From positions 107,367 to 171,366 of the forward strand of contig JAUIHP010000015.1 of assembly GCA_030431975.1 (NCBI GenBank): 64,000 nt of DNA, in the 5' to 3' direction. Below the pieces are notes generated by a model, which did no database searches, was not told where the DNA came from, and saw nothing but the letters and a program-made list of their open reading frames with translations. Shown one piece after another: positions 24,845 through 33,535 of this stretch. Every line of letters begins with the position of its first letter. Position 1 is the stretch's first letter. This DNA comes from a bacterium. Its GTDB lineage: Bacteria; Eisenbacteria; RBG-16-71-46; CAIMUX01. The position numbers and the translations under genes were made by a program.

Positions 24845-26697
24845 CCGGCGAGTGCGGCTTCGATGGCCACTTTGACCCCATAGGGATCGACGTCGACGAC
24901 ATCGTCCTTGGGGAGTGCCCTGCCAGCGCTCCTGGCCGCCACCAAAGCCTCCTGCCGTTCTTCGTCGATCCAGAAGACCTGCCACTGCATCGTCGACTCT
25001 GTTCGCTTCGGAAGATAGAACTCTGGGAAGCGGACGTGGTCCCAGTGAAGGAATCGCTGGAACGGCGCGTTCCAAAAGGGGATGTAAAACGCTTCATCCT
25101 GGATGAGAGCGTCCAGTTCGTGCATGGCCGCTTCGCGCTCTGCGGGATCGCTTCCGAAACGGTAGGTCTCGATGAGCTCGTCGGCCCGATCGTTGCCGAA
25201 AGCGAAGACGTTGTTGTTGTTCCTGGTCGGGACGAACGAAGAATGAAAATACTGGTGCGGATCGGGAAAGAAGTCTGTCGTCTGGCTGATGATGTAGACG
25301 TCGTAGGCCCTCTCCTGGCCCCGCTTGAATGCAGTTCCGGACTCGAGCAGCTGTAGCTTCATTTCCAAGCCGAGCCGTTTCATCGTTTGTTGTGCCACCG
25401 TCATGTGACGTCTCAATCCCGGCGACCCGAAGGTCAGCGTGAAGGAAGCCCGGGTTCCGTCGTCGCGTGCGAAAATTCCGTCCGAACCGCGCTTCTTGAA
25501 CCCGGCGGCCGCCAGGTGCTCGCGGACTTTCTTGGGGTCGAACCCGTACGGCTCCAGATTCGGGTTCTCGAAGAAGCTTCCTTCGAACGTCGAGACCGCC
25601 CGGTAGTACGCGCCGAACATGAGGTTGTCATTGACCTCGTCGAAGTTGAATGCGTACTGCAGCGCCTTGCGAAAGTCCTTGTTCTGGAAGAGGGGCTTCT
25701 CGAGGTTCATGGCGAAACCGTAGAGACCGTCCGGATAGTCGACGAAGACGCGCTTCTTGTGGACCCAGCCCTTCTGAATGGACTCGAAGTCCGTATCCTC
25801 GGCCCATGTCTTGGCCGTGAGAATGCGAATGAAGTCCAGCTCACCCTTTTTGAAGAAGTCGAACGCGCGATCATTCGATTCGATAGTGCGAACGATGATG
25901 TGGTCGACGTTGTAGAGACCCTGCATGTAACGCTTGTTCGTTCCCCACCAGTCCGCGACCCGGCTCAACTTCACGTACTCGCCTTCTCTCGTTTCGCTGA
26001 CGACATAGGGACCGGGCACGACCGGAGGGGTGAGGTGGGCTTCCTTGATCCAGTTCGGACCCAGGTTGATCGCATGCTTGGGCATGGGGAAGAATCGGAA
26101 CTCGTGCAGCGGACGCCAGCTTTCCTTCTTGCCCACGATCTTGAGGACGTAGGGTTCGATTGCCTCCACGGACTCGTAGAGTTCCATCTTCGTGTTCCAG
26201 AACGGATCGACGATCTCCGTGCTGGAAAGCATTTCGAATGCGAAAACGTAGTCGTCTGCGGTGATCTTCTCGCCGTCGGTCCAGCGGGCGTCGGGATCGA
26301 GTTTGTAGTAGACGGTCCGACCGTCGGGCTGGATGGACCAGTGCGTCGCCATCCACGGAATGTAGTTGTCGGTCGTCGGATGCCGGCGAACGAGACGGAA
26401 CTCGATGGAGTAGGACTGGCTCCAGTTGGCGAAGACGTCGGTGGCATCGGGCCCGACGAGGCGAAGAGTCAGCGGATACGCACGAAGGTAGGTCCGGAAG
26501 GTGCCGCCCTTCTTTGCGTTGGGATCGCCGATGGGCGGGTCGTCCATGTTGGTCGTCCACTCGATCGCCGAGAGATCGTCGGCTCGAGCCGGATCCGGAG
26601 TCGTGACCAACCCGATCCCTGCGAGGGTGAGTGCCCAGATGGCGACGGTGAAGATTGCGACGGTCCGTTCGGCGAAGGGCGAGGCAGGTCGATACAC
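24838..26697 (-). CDS. Extracellular peptide/nickel-type (family 5) solute-binding protein
   Basis: A 619-residue family 5 binding protein (OppA/DppA-like). I set the start at GTG 26697, which has GAAAGGA upstream and gives a normal signal peptide (VAIFTVAIWALTLAGIGLV then ARADD); the frame extends a further 92 codons through repeats but those residues look non-coding. Family features include FRTYLRAYPLTL, DGRTVYYKLDPDARWTDGEKITADDYVFAFE (in pieces: DGRTVYYKLDPDARWTDG, EKITADDYVFAFE), WWGTNKRYMQGLYNVD and AFNFDEVNDNLMFG. No peptide permeases lie nearby, so it is an orphan subunit. The divergent neighbours are an ABC exporter. Confidence 0.88.
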   Translation of the reverse strand: MYRPASPFAERTVAIFTVAIWALTLAGIGLVTTPDPARADDLSAIEWTTNMDDPPIGDPNAKKGGTFRTYLRAYPLTLRLVGPDATDVFANWSQSYSIEFRLVRRHPTTDNYIPWMATHWSIQPDGRTVYYKLDPDARWTDGEKITADDYVFAFEMLSSTEIVDPFWNTKMELYESVEAIEPYVLKIVGKKESWRPLHEFRFFPMPKHAINLGPNWIKEAHLTPPVVPGPYVVSETREGEYVKLSRVADWWGTNKRYMQGLYNVDHIIVRTIESNDRAFDFFKKGELDFIRILTAKTWAEDTDFESIQKGWVHKKRVFVDYPDGLYGFAMNLEKPLFQNKDFRKALQYAFNFDEVNDNLMFGAYYRAVSTFEGSFFENPNLEPYGFDPKKVREHLAAAGFKKRGSDGIFARDDGTRASFTLTFGSPGLRRHMTVAQQTMKRLGLEMKLQLLESGTAFKRGQERAYDVYIISQTTDFFPDPHQYFHSSFVPTRNNNNVFAFGNDRADELIETYRFGSDPAEREAAMHELDALIQDEAFYIPFWNAPFQRFLHWDHVRFPEFYLPKRTESTMQWQVFWIDEERQEALVAARSAGRALPKDDVVDVDPYGVKVAIEAALAGQ

Positions 26698-26770
26698 TGG
26701 GTTGGGTCCTTTCAGAGTAGATCCAGGCCGGCAGGCCACGGCAAGCATAGCGCACGGGAGCTTGGGCCGC

Positions 26771-26868
26771 GCGCAAGACACCTTCCGGGCCGGCCTGACC
26801 TCGGATAAGGTCCAACCGGGCGCAAGGCTCCTTCCGGTTCGGCGGACCATCGGATACGGTCTTGACCC
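26771..26868. repeat. Imperfect 49-bp tandem duplication
   Basis: Two 49-base copies, starting GCGCAAG...CCTTCCGG and containing TCGGATA, lie at 26771-26819 and 26820-26868 and agree at 33 of 49 positions. They occupy the divergent region upstream of the binding-protein start. Confidence 0.5.
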
Positions 26869-26878
26869 TTTGGAACAA

Positions 26879-26956
26879 CCGACCTGAGCCACCGGCCTGA
26901 ACCACCGGCCTGAACCAACGACCTCAACCAACGACCTCAACCAACGACCTGAACCA
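26879..26956. repeat. 13-bp x 6 tandem repeat upstream of the ABC exporter
   Basis: Six 13-base units: CCGACCTGAGCCA, CCGGCCTGAACCA twice, ACGACCTCAACCA twice, and ACGACCTGAACCA. The array ends nine bases before the ribosome site (GGAG at 26965) of the exporter ATPase. It may carry repeated protein-binding sites or simply be a variable-number repeat. Confidence 0.85.
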
Positions 26957-26975
26957 CTCGCCCCGGAGTCCATGG

Positions 26976-27959
26976 ATGTCCCCCGTTATCGAGCTCGACA
27001 GACTTTCCAAATCGTACGTGGTTCCGGTCCGTGACGCTGGAATCCGCGCCGGTCTGGTCAGCCTCTTCAAGCGGAAGACCCGAACCGTAGAGGCGGTCAA
27101 GGATGTCAGCCTGTCGATCGAGCCGGGCGAGATCGTCGGCTTTCTGGGGCCGAACGGCGCGGGTAAGACGACCACTTTGAAGATGCTCTCAGGGCTGTTG
27201 CATCCGTCCGGCGGCCGCGCTTCCGTGCTCGGTTTCGAGCCATGGAAGCGGCCCAATGATTTCCTCCAGCAGATCACCCTGGTCATGGGCCAGAGGAATC
27301 AGCTGATCTGGGATATTCCCGTCGTCGATTCGTTTGATCGCAACCGGGTGATCTACCAATTGGGGCGGGAGGTCTATCGACAGCGCGTCGATGAATTGAC
27401 GGACTTGCTCGACTTGGGTGAGTTGCTGACGAAACCCGTGCGCAATCTGTCCCTGGGGGAGAGGATGAAGTGCGAGGTGGCCGCCGCGCTCCTTCATCAT
27501 CCGAAAATCCTTTTTCTGGACGAGCCGACACTGGGTCTCGACGTATCGATGCAACGCCGGCTCAGAGAGTTTGTCGCGCGCTACAACAAGGAAACGGGTG
27601 CAGCCGTTCTTCTGACGTCGCACTACATGGCGGACGTGGAAGCGCTGTGCCCGCGGGTCGTCGTCATTCATCACGGGGAGATTCTCTTCGACGGCCGGCT
27701 CGTCGATCTCATCGAGAAGTTTTCTGCGCAGAAGACGCTCGTGCTCGAGCTGGAGGAATCCACCTCTGCTGAGGCCCTCGCACTCTACGGCGATGTCGTC
27801 TCCGCGTCGGAAGGACGAGCGACTCTGCGCGTGCCGAAGAAGGAAACGGCCGAGGTCACGGCCCGGCTTCTTCGTGAGCTCAAGGTGCAGGATCTCAACG
27901 TTGCCGACCCGCCCATCGACGAAGTCATCGATCAGATCTTCAGTGGAGCCGCCCGGTGA
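26976..27959 (+). CDS. ABC-2-type exporter ATP-binding protein
   Basis: A 327-residue ATPase with Walker A GPNGAGKTT, signature LSLGERMKCEVAAALLH, Walker B KILFLDEPTLGLD and H-loop LLTSHYMADV. The N-terminal extension with an extra loop (VVPVRDAGIRAGLVSLFKRK) and the C-terminal ~90-residue regulatory domain are typical of ATPases paired with DUF990-type permeases. ATG at 26976 follows GGAG by seven bases; an ATG at 26972 is out of frame. It overlaps the next gene by GTGA. The operon of one ATPase and two permeases probably exports a hydrophobic compound or a lipid-linked substrate, not identifiable here. Confidence 0.9.
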   Translation: MSPVIELDRLSKSYVVPVRDAGIRAGLVSLFKRKTRTVEAVKDVSLSIEPGEIVGFLGPNGAGKTTTLKMLSGLLHPSGGRASVLGFEPWKRPNDFLQQITLVMGQRNQLIWDIPVVDSFDRNRVIYQLGREVYRQRVDELTDLLDLGELLTKPVRNLSLGERMKCEVAAALLHHPKILFLDEPTLGLDVSMQRRLREFVARYNKETGAAVLLTSHYMADVEALCPRVVVIHHGEILFDGRLVDLIEKFSAQKTLVLELEESTSAEALALYGDVVSASEGRATLRVPKKETAEVTARLLRELKVQDLNVADPPIDEVIDQIFSGAAR

Positions 27960-28804
27960 CGATGGAGACGGCGACGAGCCCACGAAGTTCCCGGGTCCAC
28001 CCGAGACCCTGGCTGGCGGCCTACCCCGCCTTCTTCCGGATCTCCATGCTTTCGAACATTCAGTACCGCGTCGCCGGCGCGATCTGGATGATCGGAATGA
28101 TTCTCGAACCTCTTATCTACCTGACGGTCTGGACGACGGTGGCCGACTCACAAGGGGGTGCGGTCGGAGGGTTCACCAAAGGAGAGTTCGCGGCGTACTA
28201 CGCGTTTCTGCTGCTCGTCAACCATCTGACCTTCACCTGGGTCATGCACGAGTTTCAGTACCGGGTGCAGTACGGAAGCTTCTCATTTGCCTTGCTGCGA
28301 CCCGTTCATCCGATTCACGAAGACATTGCGATGAACATCGCGTTCAAGATCGTGCAACTGGCGGTCATCTTGCCGGGGATCCTCGTCCTGTGCGTTGCCT
28401 TTCGTCCGACCTTTGAACCGGTCGGTTGGTCGTTGGCGCTCTTCGTGCCCGTTCTCGCACTCGGCTTTCTCATTCGCTTTCTCTTCGAGTGGACCCTGGC
28501 CATGGCTGCGTTCTGGACGACACGGGTCAATGCCCTCAACCAAATGTACTTTTCGCTCCAGATGTTTCTGTCCGGTCGCGTCGCCCCGATCGCGCTTCTT
28601 CCGCTTTGGGTCTCGGACGTGGCTCAGCACCTGCCGTTCTACTACGCGATCGGGTTTCCCGTTGAAGTCGCACTGGGACGTCTCTCGCCGGAAGAAGCCA
28701 TCAAGGGCGTGCTCCTCCAACTCGCCTGGCTGGCCATCATGGGAGCGATCATCGCCCTGGTTTGGAAGAACGCAGCCAGGCGTTTCACTGCGGTGGGGTC
28801 CTGA
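27956..28804 (+). CDS. ABC-2-type exporter permease (DUF990-like), first subunit
   Basis: A 282-residue membrane protein with six hydrophobic segments, starting with GTG inside the ATPase stop (GTGA). It contains FRISMLSNIQYRVAGAIWMIG, a start region read as FRISMLSNIQYRV then AGAIWMIGMILEPLIYLTVW, and the family-like FALLRPVHPIHEDIAMNIAF where the conserved LLRPV/LTKPV motif precedes a coupling helix. It is paired with a second permease eight bases downstream, which has the equivalent motif, so the two should form a heterodimeric channel. Confidence 0.88.
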   Translation: MTMETATSPRSSRVHPRPWLAAYPAFFRISMLSNIQYRVAGAIWMIGMILEPLIYLTVWTTVADSQGGAVGGFTKGEFAAYYAFLLLVNHLTFTWVMHEFQYRVQYGSFSFALLRPVHPIHEDIAMNIAFKIVQLAVILPGILVLCVAFRPTFEPVGWSLALFVPVLALGFLIRFLFEWTLAMAAFWTTRVNALNQMYFSLQMFLSGRVAPIALLPLWVSDVAQHLPFYYAIGFPVEVALGRLSPEEAIKGVLLQLAWLAIMGAIIALVWKNAARRFTAVGS

Positions 28805-28811
28805 GACGGTC

Positions 28812-29600
28812 ATGGTGAGAGCGATCCGACTTCTGGGCGTCTTTCTGCGCATTGGTCTTCTCGGCGAGGCGCAGTACCGCGCGAACTTCGTCATCCAGCT
28901 TCTGGAGACGGGACTCGGACTGGTGACCGCGCTCGGAACGATCTGGATCGTTTTCTCTCAAACGGACACGCTGGGAGGTTGGGGGCCTGCCGAGTTGGCG
29001 GCACTGGTCGGTGTCTACTTCATCGTCTACGGCGGCATCCAACTCGTCGTCGCGCCCAGTCTTCAGAAGTTCATGGAGGACATTGTCAGCGGGAACTTTG
29101 ACTACACGCTGACGAAACCGGCTGATGCGCAGCTTCTATCGAGTCTTTCCGAAGTTCGGGTCTGGCGAGTGGCTGATGTTGTTCTCGGCATCTGCGTGCT
29201 GACGGCTGCGATCATTCGGGAGTCCATGACCGTCGGCTGGCCGCAGACGCTGCAGTTTCTCCTCGCGTTGGCTCTCGGGTCCGTCATCGTCTATAGCTTC
29301 TGGATCATCCTCGCGACCCTGGCTTTCTGGTTCATCCGGATCGACAATCTGCTGCAGATCTTCTGGGCTATGTACACGGCCGGTCGTTGGCCCGTCGGGA
29401 TCTACCCGGAATGGCTGAAGTGGACGCTCACCGTCGTTGTTCCCATCGCCTTCGCCGTCACCGTCCCGGCCGAGGCGGTTTCTGGAAGAGTCTCCGGAAT
29501 GACCTTCCTGGGAGCCGCGGCACTCGCCCTCTTCCTGGCGCTGTTTTCGCGCTGGTTCTGGCGGCAGGGAATCCGGCGCTACTCCGGAGCCTCCGCGTAG
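28812..29600 (+). CDS. ABC-2-type exporter permease (DUF990-like), second subunit
   Basis: A 262-residue membrane protein with six hydrophobic segments. It carries EAQYRANFVIQLLETGLGLV near the N-terminus and FDYTLTKPADAQLLSSL, the counterpart of the LLRPV motif in the first subunit. The ATG at 28812 is seven bases after the previous stop. It is the last gene of the exporter operon; the next gene is separated by 136 bases containing a good extended -10 promoter. Confidence 0.88.
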   Translation: MVRAIRLLGVFLRIGLLGEAQYRANFVIQLLETGLGLVTALGTIWIVFSQTDTLGGWGPAELAALVGVYFIVYGGIQLVVAPSLQKFMEDIVSGNFDYTLTKPADAQLLSSLSEVRVWRVADVVLGICVLTAAIIRESMTVGWPQTLQFLLALALGSVIVYSFWIILATLAFWFIRIDNLLQIFWAMYTAGRWPVGIYPEWLKWTLTVVVPIAFAVTVPAEAVSGRVSGMTFLGAAALALFLALFSRWFWRQGIRRYSGASA

Positions 29601-29614
29601 TCGGGGGCGGTCCG

Positions 29615-29623
29615 TGGTATACT
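29615..29623 (+). promoter_or_regulatory. Extended -10 promoter of the Asp-box exoprotein gene
   Basis: TGG followed by TATACT (29618-29623) is a strong extended -10. The -35 region is weak, as is common for this type. Transcription would start near 29630, giving a leader of about 107 bases with GGAGG at 29723-29727 before the ATG. Confidence 0.55.
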
Positions 29624-29736
29624 AGACCCGCCGCGAAAGCCGGGAGCCAGACCAAGCGAGACATTCCCAACCACTTGGGGCCGCTTCCTTCCGCGTTCTT
29701 CGGCTTCAATCCCACTCACTTCGGAGGTTCATCATT

Positions 29737-32232
29737 ATGAGGATTCGTACCGACCTGGCCGTGGCGCTCGGTCTCCTGGTGGCCCACTCTACGGTGCTCG
29801 CCCAAACGGAGTACCGCACGGAGTCGACCCGCGACTACCTGGAGAAGATGGAAGCCCATTTCCAGGAGACGCTTCCCGATTTCAAACCCGAGACCGTGAA
29901 GGGGACGGGATTCAAACCGTTTCAGCGGATCAAGTGGTTCGTCGAGCCCCGCCTGGGAGACCAGGACGATCTCATCCCGGGTGCCCGCTGGCGGGCCTGG
30001 GAGTCCCTCCAAGAGATGACGGGAACCCAGGATCGGGTCGATCTGCCGACGTGGTTCAACATGGGACCGACGAACGTGGCCGGACGGGTCCTGGCGATCG
30101 AGGTCCATCCGACGGATTCCAACATTGTCTACACCGGAACCGCCAGTGGCGGCCTTTGGCGTTCCACGGACCAGGGTCTTTCCTGGAGTCCTCTGACGGA
30201 CAAGCTTCCGACGCTCGCAATCAGCGCCATCGAGTTCGACCACGACGATCCGGATCATATGTGGATCGGAACCGGCGAAGGCTGGGGTGGGGACATGGTT
30301 CACGGAATCGGGGTCCTGCAGTCCTTCGACGGCGGGTTCTCCTGGCAGACGACGGGGATGAGCTACGACCTCAGTCAGGGCCTCGATCTTTTCGAGCTCG
30401 AGTACAACGAAGTCACCGGGACGCTGCTCTGCGCAGGGGAGCATGGCCTTTTCCGTTCGACCGACCACGGCGCGACCTGGACGGAAGTGATCGAGGCTGG
30501 AAACTGGAAGGACGTTCTGGCCAAACCGGGAACGACGGACACCTACTTCGCCTATGGACATGGGTTCGCCGAAGCGGGGGTCTATCGCTCCACGGATGAC
30601 GGCCTGACCTGGACTCGGTTGGAGAACGGATTGCCGACCGCGGGGTATGCCAATGGTGAGTTGGCGACGACTCCCGCCAACACCGAGTACGTCTATTTCA
30701 GCGTCATGATCGGAAGCACGAAATACATCTATCGTAGTACCGATGGTGGAGACAACTGGGCTCAGCGTTCCACCCAGGACGGAACCCAAGGTTGGTACAA
30801 CCTGACGCTTCTTGCACACCCGCAGGACCCGGAAACCGTGTTCAGTGCCGGCGTGAACAACTTCCGTTCCACCAACGGTGGTCAGTCCTGGCAGACCTGG
30901 AACGGTGGAATGCACGTCGACCATCACGCGACGGCCGTCGACCCCTCCAATCCGGACAACCTTTGGTTTGGAAACGACGGGGGATGCTGGGTTTCGACGA
31001 ATGGAGGCGCGAACTTCTCGCGACGGACCACGGGGCTGGTCACGCTGCAGCTCTACGCGATGAACCACTCGCTCGTTGATCTCAACTACGCCATCGGCGG
31101 AACACAGGACAACGGGACCTACCGCTACGTCGGAAACTCGCAGTTCCTCTATGCGCTGGGCGGCGACGGTTTCGAGTGCGAGGTCGGATCCCAGAACCCG
31201 GATGTGGTTTGGGCAGAAATCTACTACGGGGAGCACTATCGCAGCCTCAACGGCGGTAGTGGAATGACGCGCCTCATGAACGGAATCACCGAGGGCGGGC
31301 CGTGGCAGACGCCGACCCACATGGACTACGGCGACGACAACACGTTGTGGGCCGGGCACAACACGACGGTCTTCAAGACGACCAGTGGCGGAGGATCCTG
31401 GTTCGCGGCTCCGACCGGCACTTCCATCGGCGGAGGCCGGGCCATCGCGCAGTCCTGGGGAGAGCGGGACTATTTGGCGGTCTGCGGAGGCACGCGGATC
31501 TTCACGTCCGATGATCACGGCTCGAACTTCGTCCAGGTCGCGAACCCGCCCGTGGCCAACACGATTTCCGATATCGCCATCCATCCCACGAACCCGGATA
31601 TCATGGTCCTGACCACGGCGAGCTACAACTCTTCGTTTGGCCGCGTGTACAAGACGACGGATCGGGGCGCTTCCTGGTTTGATATCACGAATAATTTGCC
31701 CGGCGAGCCGTGCAATACCATCATCTATGACAATGATCACCCGGACTGGCTCTATGTCGGGACTGATCTGGGCGTCTACGTCAGCTTCGACGGTGGCGAC
31801 GTCTGGAGTGCTCTGAACGTGGGGCTTCCCAACGTAGTGTGCACAGACCTCCGCTGGCACCCTTCGGACTACCTGCGTGTCGCGACCTACGGGCGTGGCA
31901 TGTGGGAGTTGGATATCTCGAGCCTCAACCCGGCTTCGATCGGCGACGAGCCGACCGTCGAGGCCATCCAGCCTCTGACCCTGCGTGTCAACGGCAGTCC
32001 GGCCGGACCGGGAACCCAGACCACCGTTCGATTCGGACTTCGCACGGCCGGAGATGTCGATCTGGGCGTCTATGACGTGAACGGCCGCCGCGTCCAGACG
32101 CTGGCCCAGGGGCCGCGGGAAGCGCGGGTCGACTTTGTGGACGTGGACACTGCGTCCCTTCGTTCCGGGGTCTACTTTGTTCGTCTGGCCTCAGGCGGCC
32201 AGGAGGTCAGCGCCAAGCTGATCGTTGAGTAG
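29737..32232 (+). CDS. Secreted Asp-box (BNR/VPS10-like) beta-propeller protein with sorting domain
   Basis: An 831-residue exported protein. The signal peptide is MRIRTDLAVALGLLVAHSTVLA. From residue ~105 there are about eleven Asp-box motifs of the S/T-x-D-x-G-x-x-W type (STDQGLSW, SFDGGFSW, STDHGATW, STDDGLTW, STDGGDNW, STNGGQSW, TTSGGGSW, TTDRGASW, SFDGGDVW), spaced ~50-70 residues apart as in sortilin/xyloglucanase-like propellers. The C-terminal ~75 residues (TTVRFGLRTAGDVDLGVYD ... RSGVYFVRLASG) are a Por/FlgD-Ig-type sorting domain. It may be a glycoside hydrolase-like or binding protein; no catalytic pair was assigned. It has its own promoter. Confidence 0.87.
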   Translation: MRIRTDLAVALGLLVAHSTVLAQTEYRTESTRDYLEKMEAHFQETLPDFKPETVKGTGFKPFQRIKWFVEPRLGDQDDLIPGARWRAWESLQEMTGTQDRVDLPTWFNMGPTNVAGRVLAIEVHPTDSNIVYTGTASGGLWRSTDQGLSWSPLTDKLPTLAISAIEFDHDDPDHMWIGTGEGWGGDMVHGIGVLQSFDGGFSWQTTGMSYDLSQGLDLFELEYNEVTGTLLCAGEHGLFRSTDHGATWTEVIEAGNWKDVLAKPGTTDTYFAYGHGFAEAGVYRSTDDGLTWTRLENGLPTAGYANGELATTPANTEYVYFSVMIGSTKYIYRSTDGGDNWAQRSTQDGTQGWYNLTLLAHPQDPETVFSAGVNNFRSTNGGQSWQTWNGGMHVDHHATAVDPSNPDNLWFGNDGGCWVSTNGGANFSRRTTGLVTLQLYAMNHSLVDLNYAIGGTQDNGTYRYVGNSQFLYALGGDGFECEVGSQNPDVVWAEIYYGEHYRSLNGGSGMTRLMNGITEGGPWQTPTHMDYGDDNTLWAGHNTTVFKTTSGGGSWFAAPTGTSIGGGRAIAQSWGERDYLAVCGGTRIFTSDDHGSNFVQVANPPVANTISDIAIHPTNPDIMVLTTASYNSSFGRVYKTTDRGASWFDITNNLPGEPCNTIIYDNDHPDWLYVGTDLGVYVSFDGGDVWSALNVGLPNVVCTDLRWHPSDYLRVATYGRGMWELDISSLNPASIGDEPTVEAIQPLTLRVNGSPAGPGTQTTVRFGLRTAGDVDLGVYDVNGRRVQTLAQGPREARVDFVDVDTASLRSGVYFVRLASGGQEVSAKLIVE

Positions 32233-32281
32233 TTTCCGGGGCTCGGCTCGGCAAAGCCCCTTCGAATGTGGGCGAAAAAAT

Positions 32282-32313
32282 GTTCGCCGATCGCTTGACG
32301 GGTATCGGCGAAC
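32282..32313 (+). promoter_or_regulatory. Leader hairpin 1 before the phosphoesterase gene
   Basis: GTTCGCCGAT and ATCGGCGAAC are perfect complements (10 bp) around a 12-base loop. It lies 50 bases after the exoprotein stop and ten bases before a second, stronger hairpin. Confidence 0.65.
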
Positions 32314-32322
32314 GACCGTATG

Positions 32323-32359
32323 GTCCTCCTCCCCAGGTCGGGGAGGAGGACTTTGTTTT
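32323..32359 (+). promoter_or_regulatory. Leader hairpin 2, covering the phosphoesterase ribosome site; possible terminator
   Basis: GTCCTCCTCCCC and GGGGAGGAGGAC form a perfect 12-bp stem with a five-base loop (32323-32351), followed by TTTGTTTTG. The right arm contains the GGAGGAGG ribosome site of the next gene. The same element could act as an intrinsic terminator of the upstream gene and as a translation block for the downstream one. Confidence 0.65.
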
Positions 32360-33380
32360 GAGCGACAGCATTCGAATCCTGCTTTTGGCCGACACTCACC
32401 TCGGCTTCGACTCACCCCGGCGCCCTCGGGTCGAGAAACGCCGCCGCGGTCCGGACTTCCTGGGCAACTTCCGGAAAGCACTGGAGCCGGCCCTTCGCGG
32501 CGAGGTCGACGCGGTCGTTCACGGGGGAGACGTCTTTCATCGCAGTCGCGTCTCGACGCAGACCGCGCTCGACGCCGTCGACTCATTGCGGCCGGTCCTG
32601 GCCCGGGGTATTCCCGTCTTCATCGTTCCCGGGAATCATGAACGCGCCGCTCTTCCGTTCCCGATGTTCTGGAATCTGCCGGACCTTCACGTCTTCGACC
32701 GGCCGCGAACCGTGACCATCCAGGTCCGGGGACGCTCCATCGGATTCAGCGGATTTCCCTACGCCTACTCCGACCTGCGCAGGACATTCTCACGTCTGGT
32801 CACGGAGACGGGAGCGACGCAAGCGCCCGCCAACATGCGCGTGCTCTGTTTGCATCACGCGGTCGAGGGGGCCACTGTCGGACCGGCCGACTTCCGTTTT
32901 CGGGATCGCGCGGACACCATTCCGGCGTGCGACCTTCCAACTGGATTCGGCGCAGTTCTCTCGGGACATATCCATCGTGCACAGGTCTTGCGCCGAGACT
33001 CGCACGGGCTTCCGCTTCGATGTCCGGTCTTCTACCCGGGCTCCGTGGAGCGAACTTCATTTGCCGAGCAGGGCGAAGAGAAGGGCTATTCCATTTTGGA
33101 GATGGTTCCGACGACAACCGGGGCCGGTCGGGTTCGTCAGGCCACGTTCCATCCACTTCCGACTCGTCCGATGGAGCGTGTCGACATTTCGCTGGAAGAC
33201 TCGCTGCGGAGTCCGTGGGAATCGCGTCTCCGGGAATCTTTGGCACAAATGGATCCCGCGAGCGTTGTACAGGTTCGGATTCTGGGCGAGAGACCCGCCG
33301 GCCGGGCGACGACTCCCTCTGCGTCACTGCTGCGTCGAATCGCGCCGCCGACCATGAGCCTGGAAGTAGCCGGGCGTTGA
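32358..33380 (+). CDS. Metallophosphoesterase, SbcD/Mre11-like
   Basis: A 340-residue calcineurin-like phosphoesterase. Metal-binding motifs are in order: LLLADTHLGF (DxH), VVHGGDVFHRS (GDxxHR), VPGNHERA (GNHE), LCLHHAVEG and LSGHIHRAQVL (GHxH). The order and the DTHLGF start match DNA-repair exonuclease SbcD/Mre11 nucleases. TTG at 32358 lies eight bases after GGAGGAGG; the frame extends upstream but through hairpins. The usual partner ATPase SbcC/Rad50 is not adjacent in this window. A small C-terminal region after the catalytic domain is divergent, so a non-nuclease phosphoesterase role cannot be excluded. Confidence 0.82.
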   Translation: MSDSIRILLLADTHLGFDSPRRPRVEKRRRGPDFLGNFRKALEPALRGEVDAVVHGGDVFHRSRVSTQTALDAVDSLRPVLARGIPVFIVPGNHERAALPFPMFWNLPDLHVFDRPRTVTIQVRGRSIGFSGFPYAYSDLRRTFSRLVTETGATQAPANMRVLCLHHAVEGATVGPADFRFRDRADTIPACDLPTGFGAVLSGHIHRAQVLRRDSHGLPLRCPVFYPGSVERTSFAEQGEEKGYSILEMVPTTTGAGRVRQATFHPLPTRPMERVDISLEDSLRSPWESRLRESLAQMDPASVVQVRILGERPAGRATTPSASLLRRIAPPTMSLEVAGR

Positions 33381-33535
33381 TCACGTCGGCTCTTGCGCCG
33401 GCGCTTCACCGCGCGGCTACGGGTTTCTCCTGACTACATCCGTGACACTACGGAGCCTACCGTCTGCAGGTTCGCTAAAGGGAAGTGGGGTTTGTTCCGA
33501 CTCCGGATAGTGAACAGGTGAATGGGAGGTGTCTG

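Noticed and set aside
26879..26956. CRISPR-like array
   Set aside because: The 13-base units are contiguous, without spacers, and no cas gene is present.
29716..31860. 714-codon open frame on the minus strand
   Set aside because: It is antisense to the Asp-box exoprotein, which has signal peptide, repeats and sorting domain; the antisense frame has no recognisable domain and arises from GC-rich codon use.
32341..32351. Ribosome site of an upstream start for the phosphoesterase (ATG near 32268)
   Set aside because: The upstream ATG has no ribosome site and its codons run through two perfect hairpins, which is unlikely for coding sequence.
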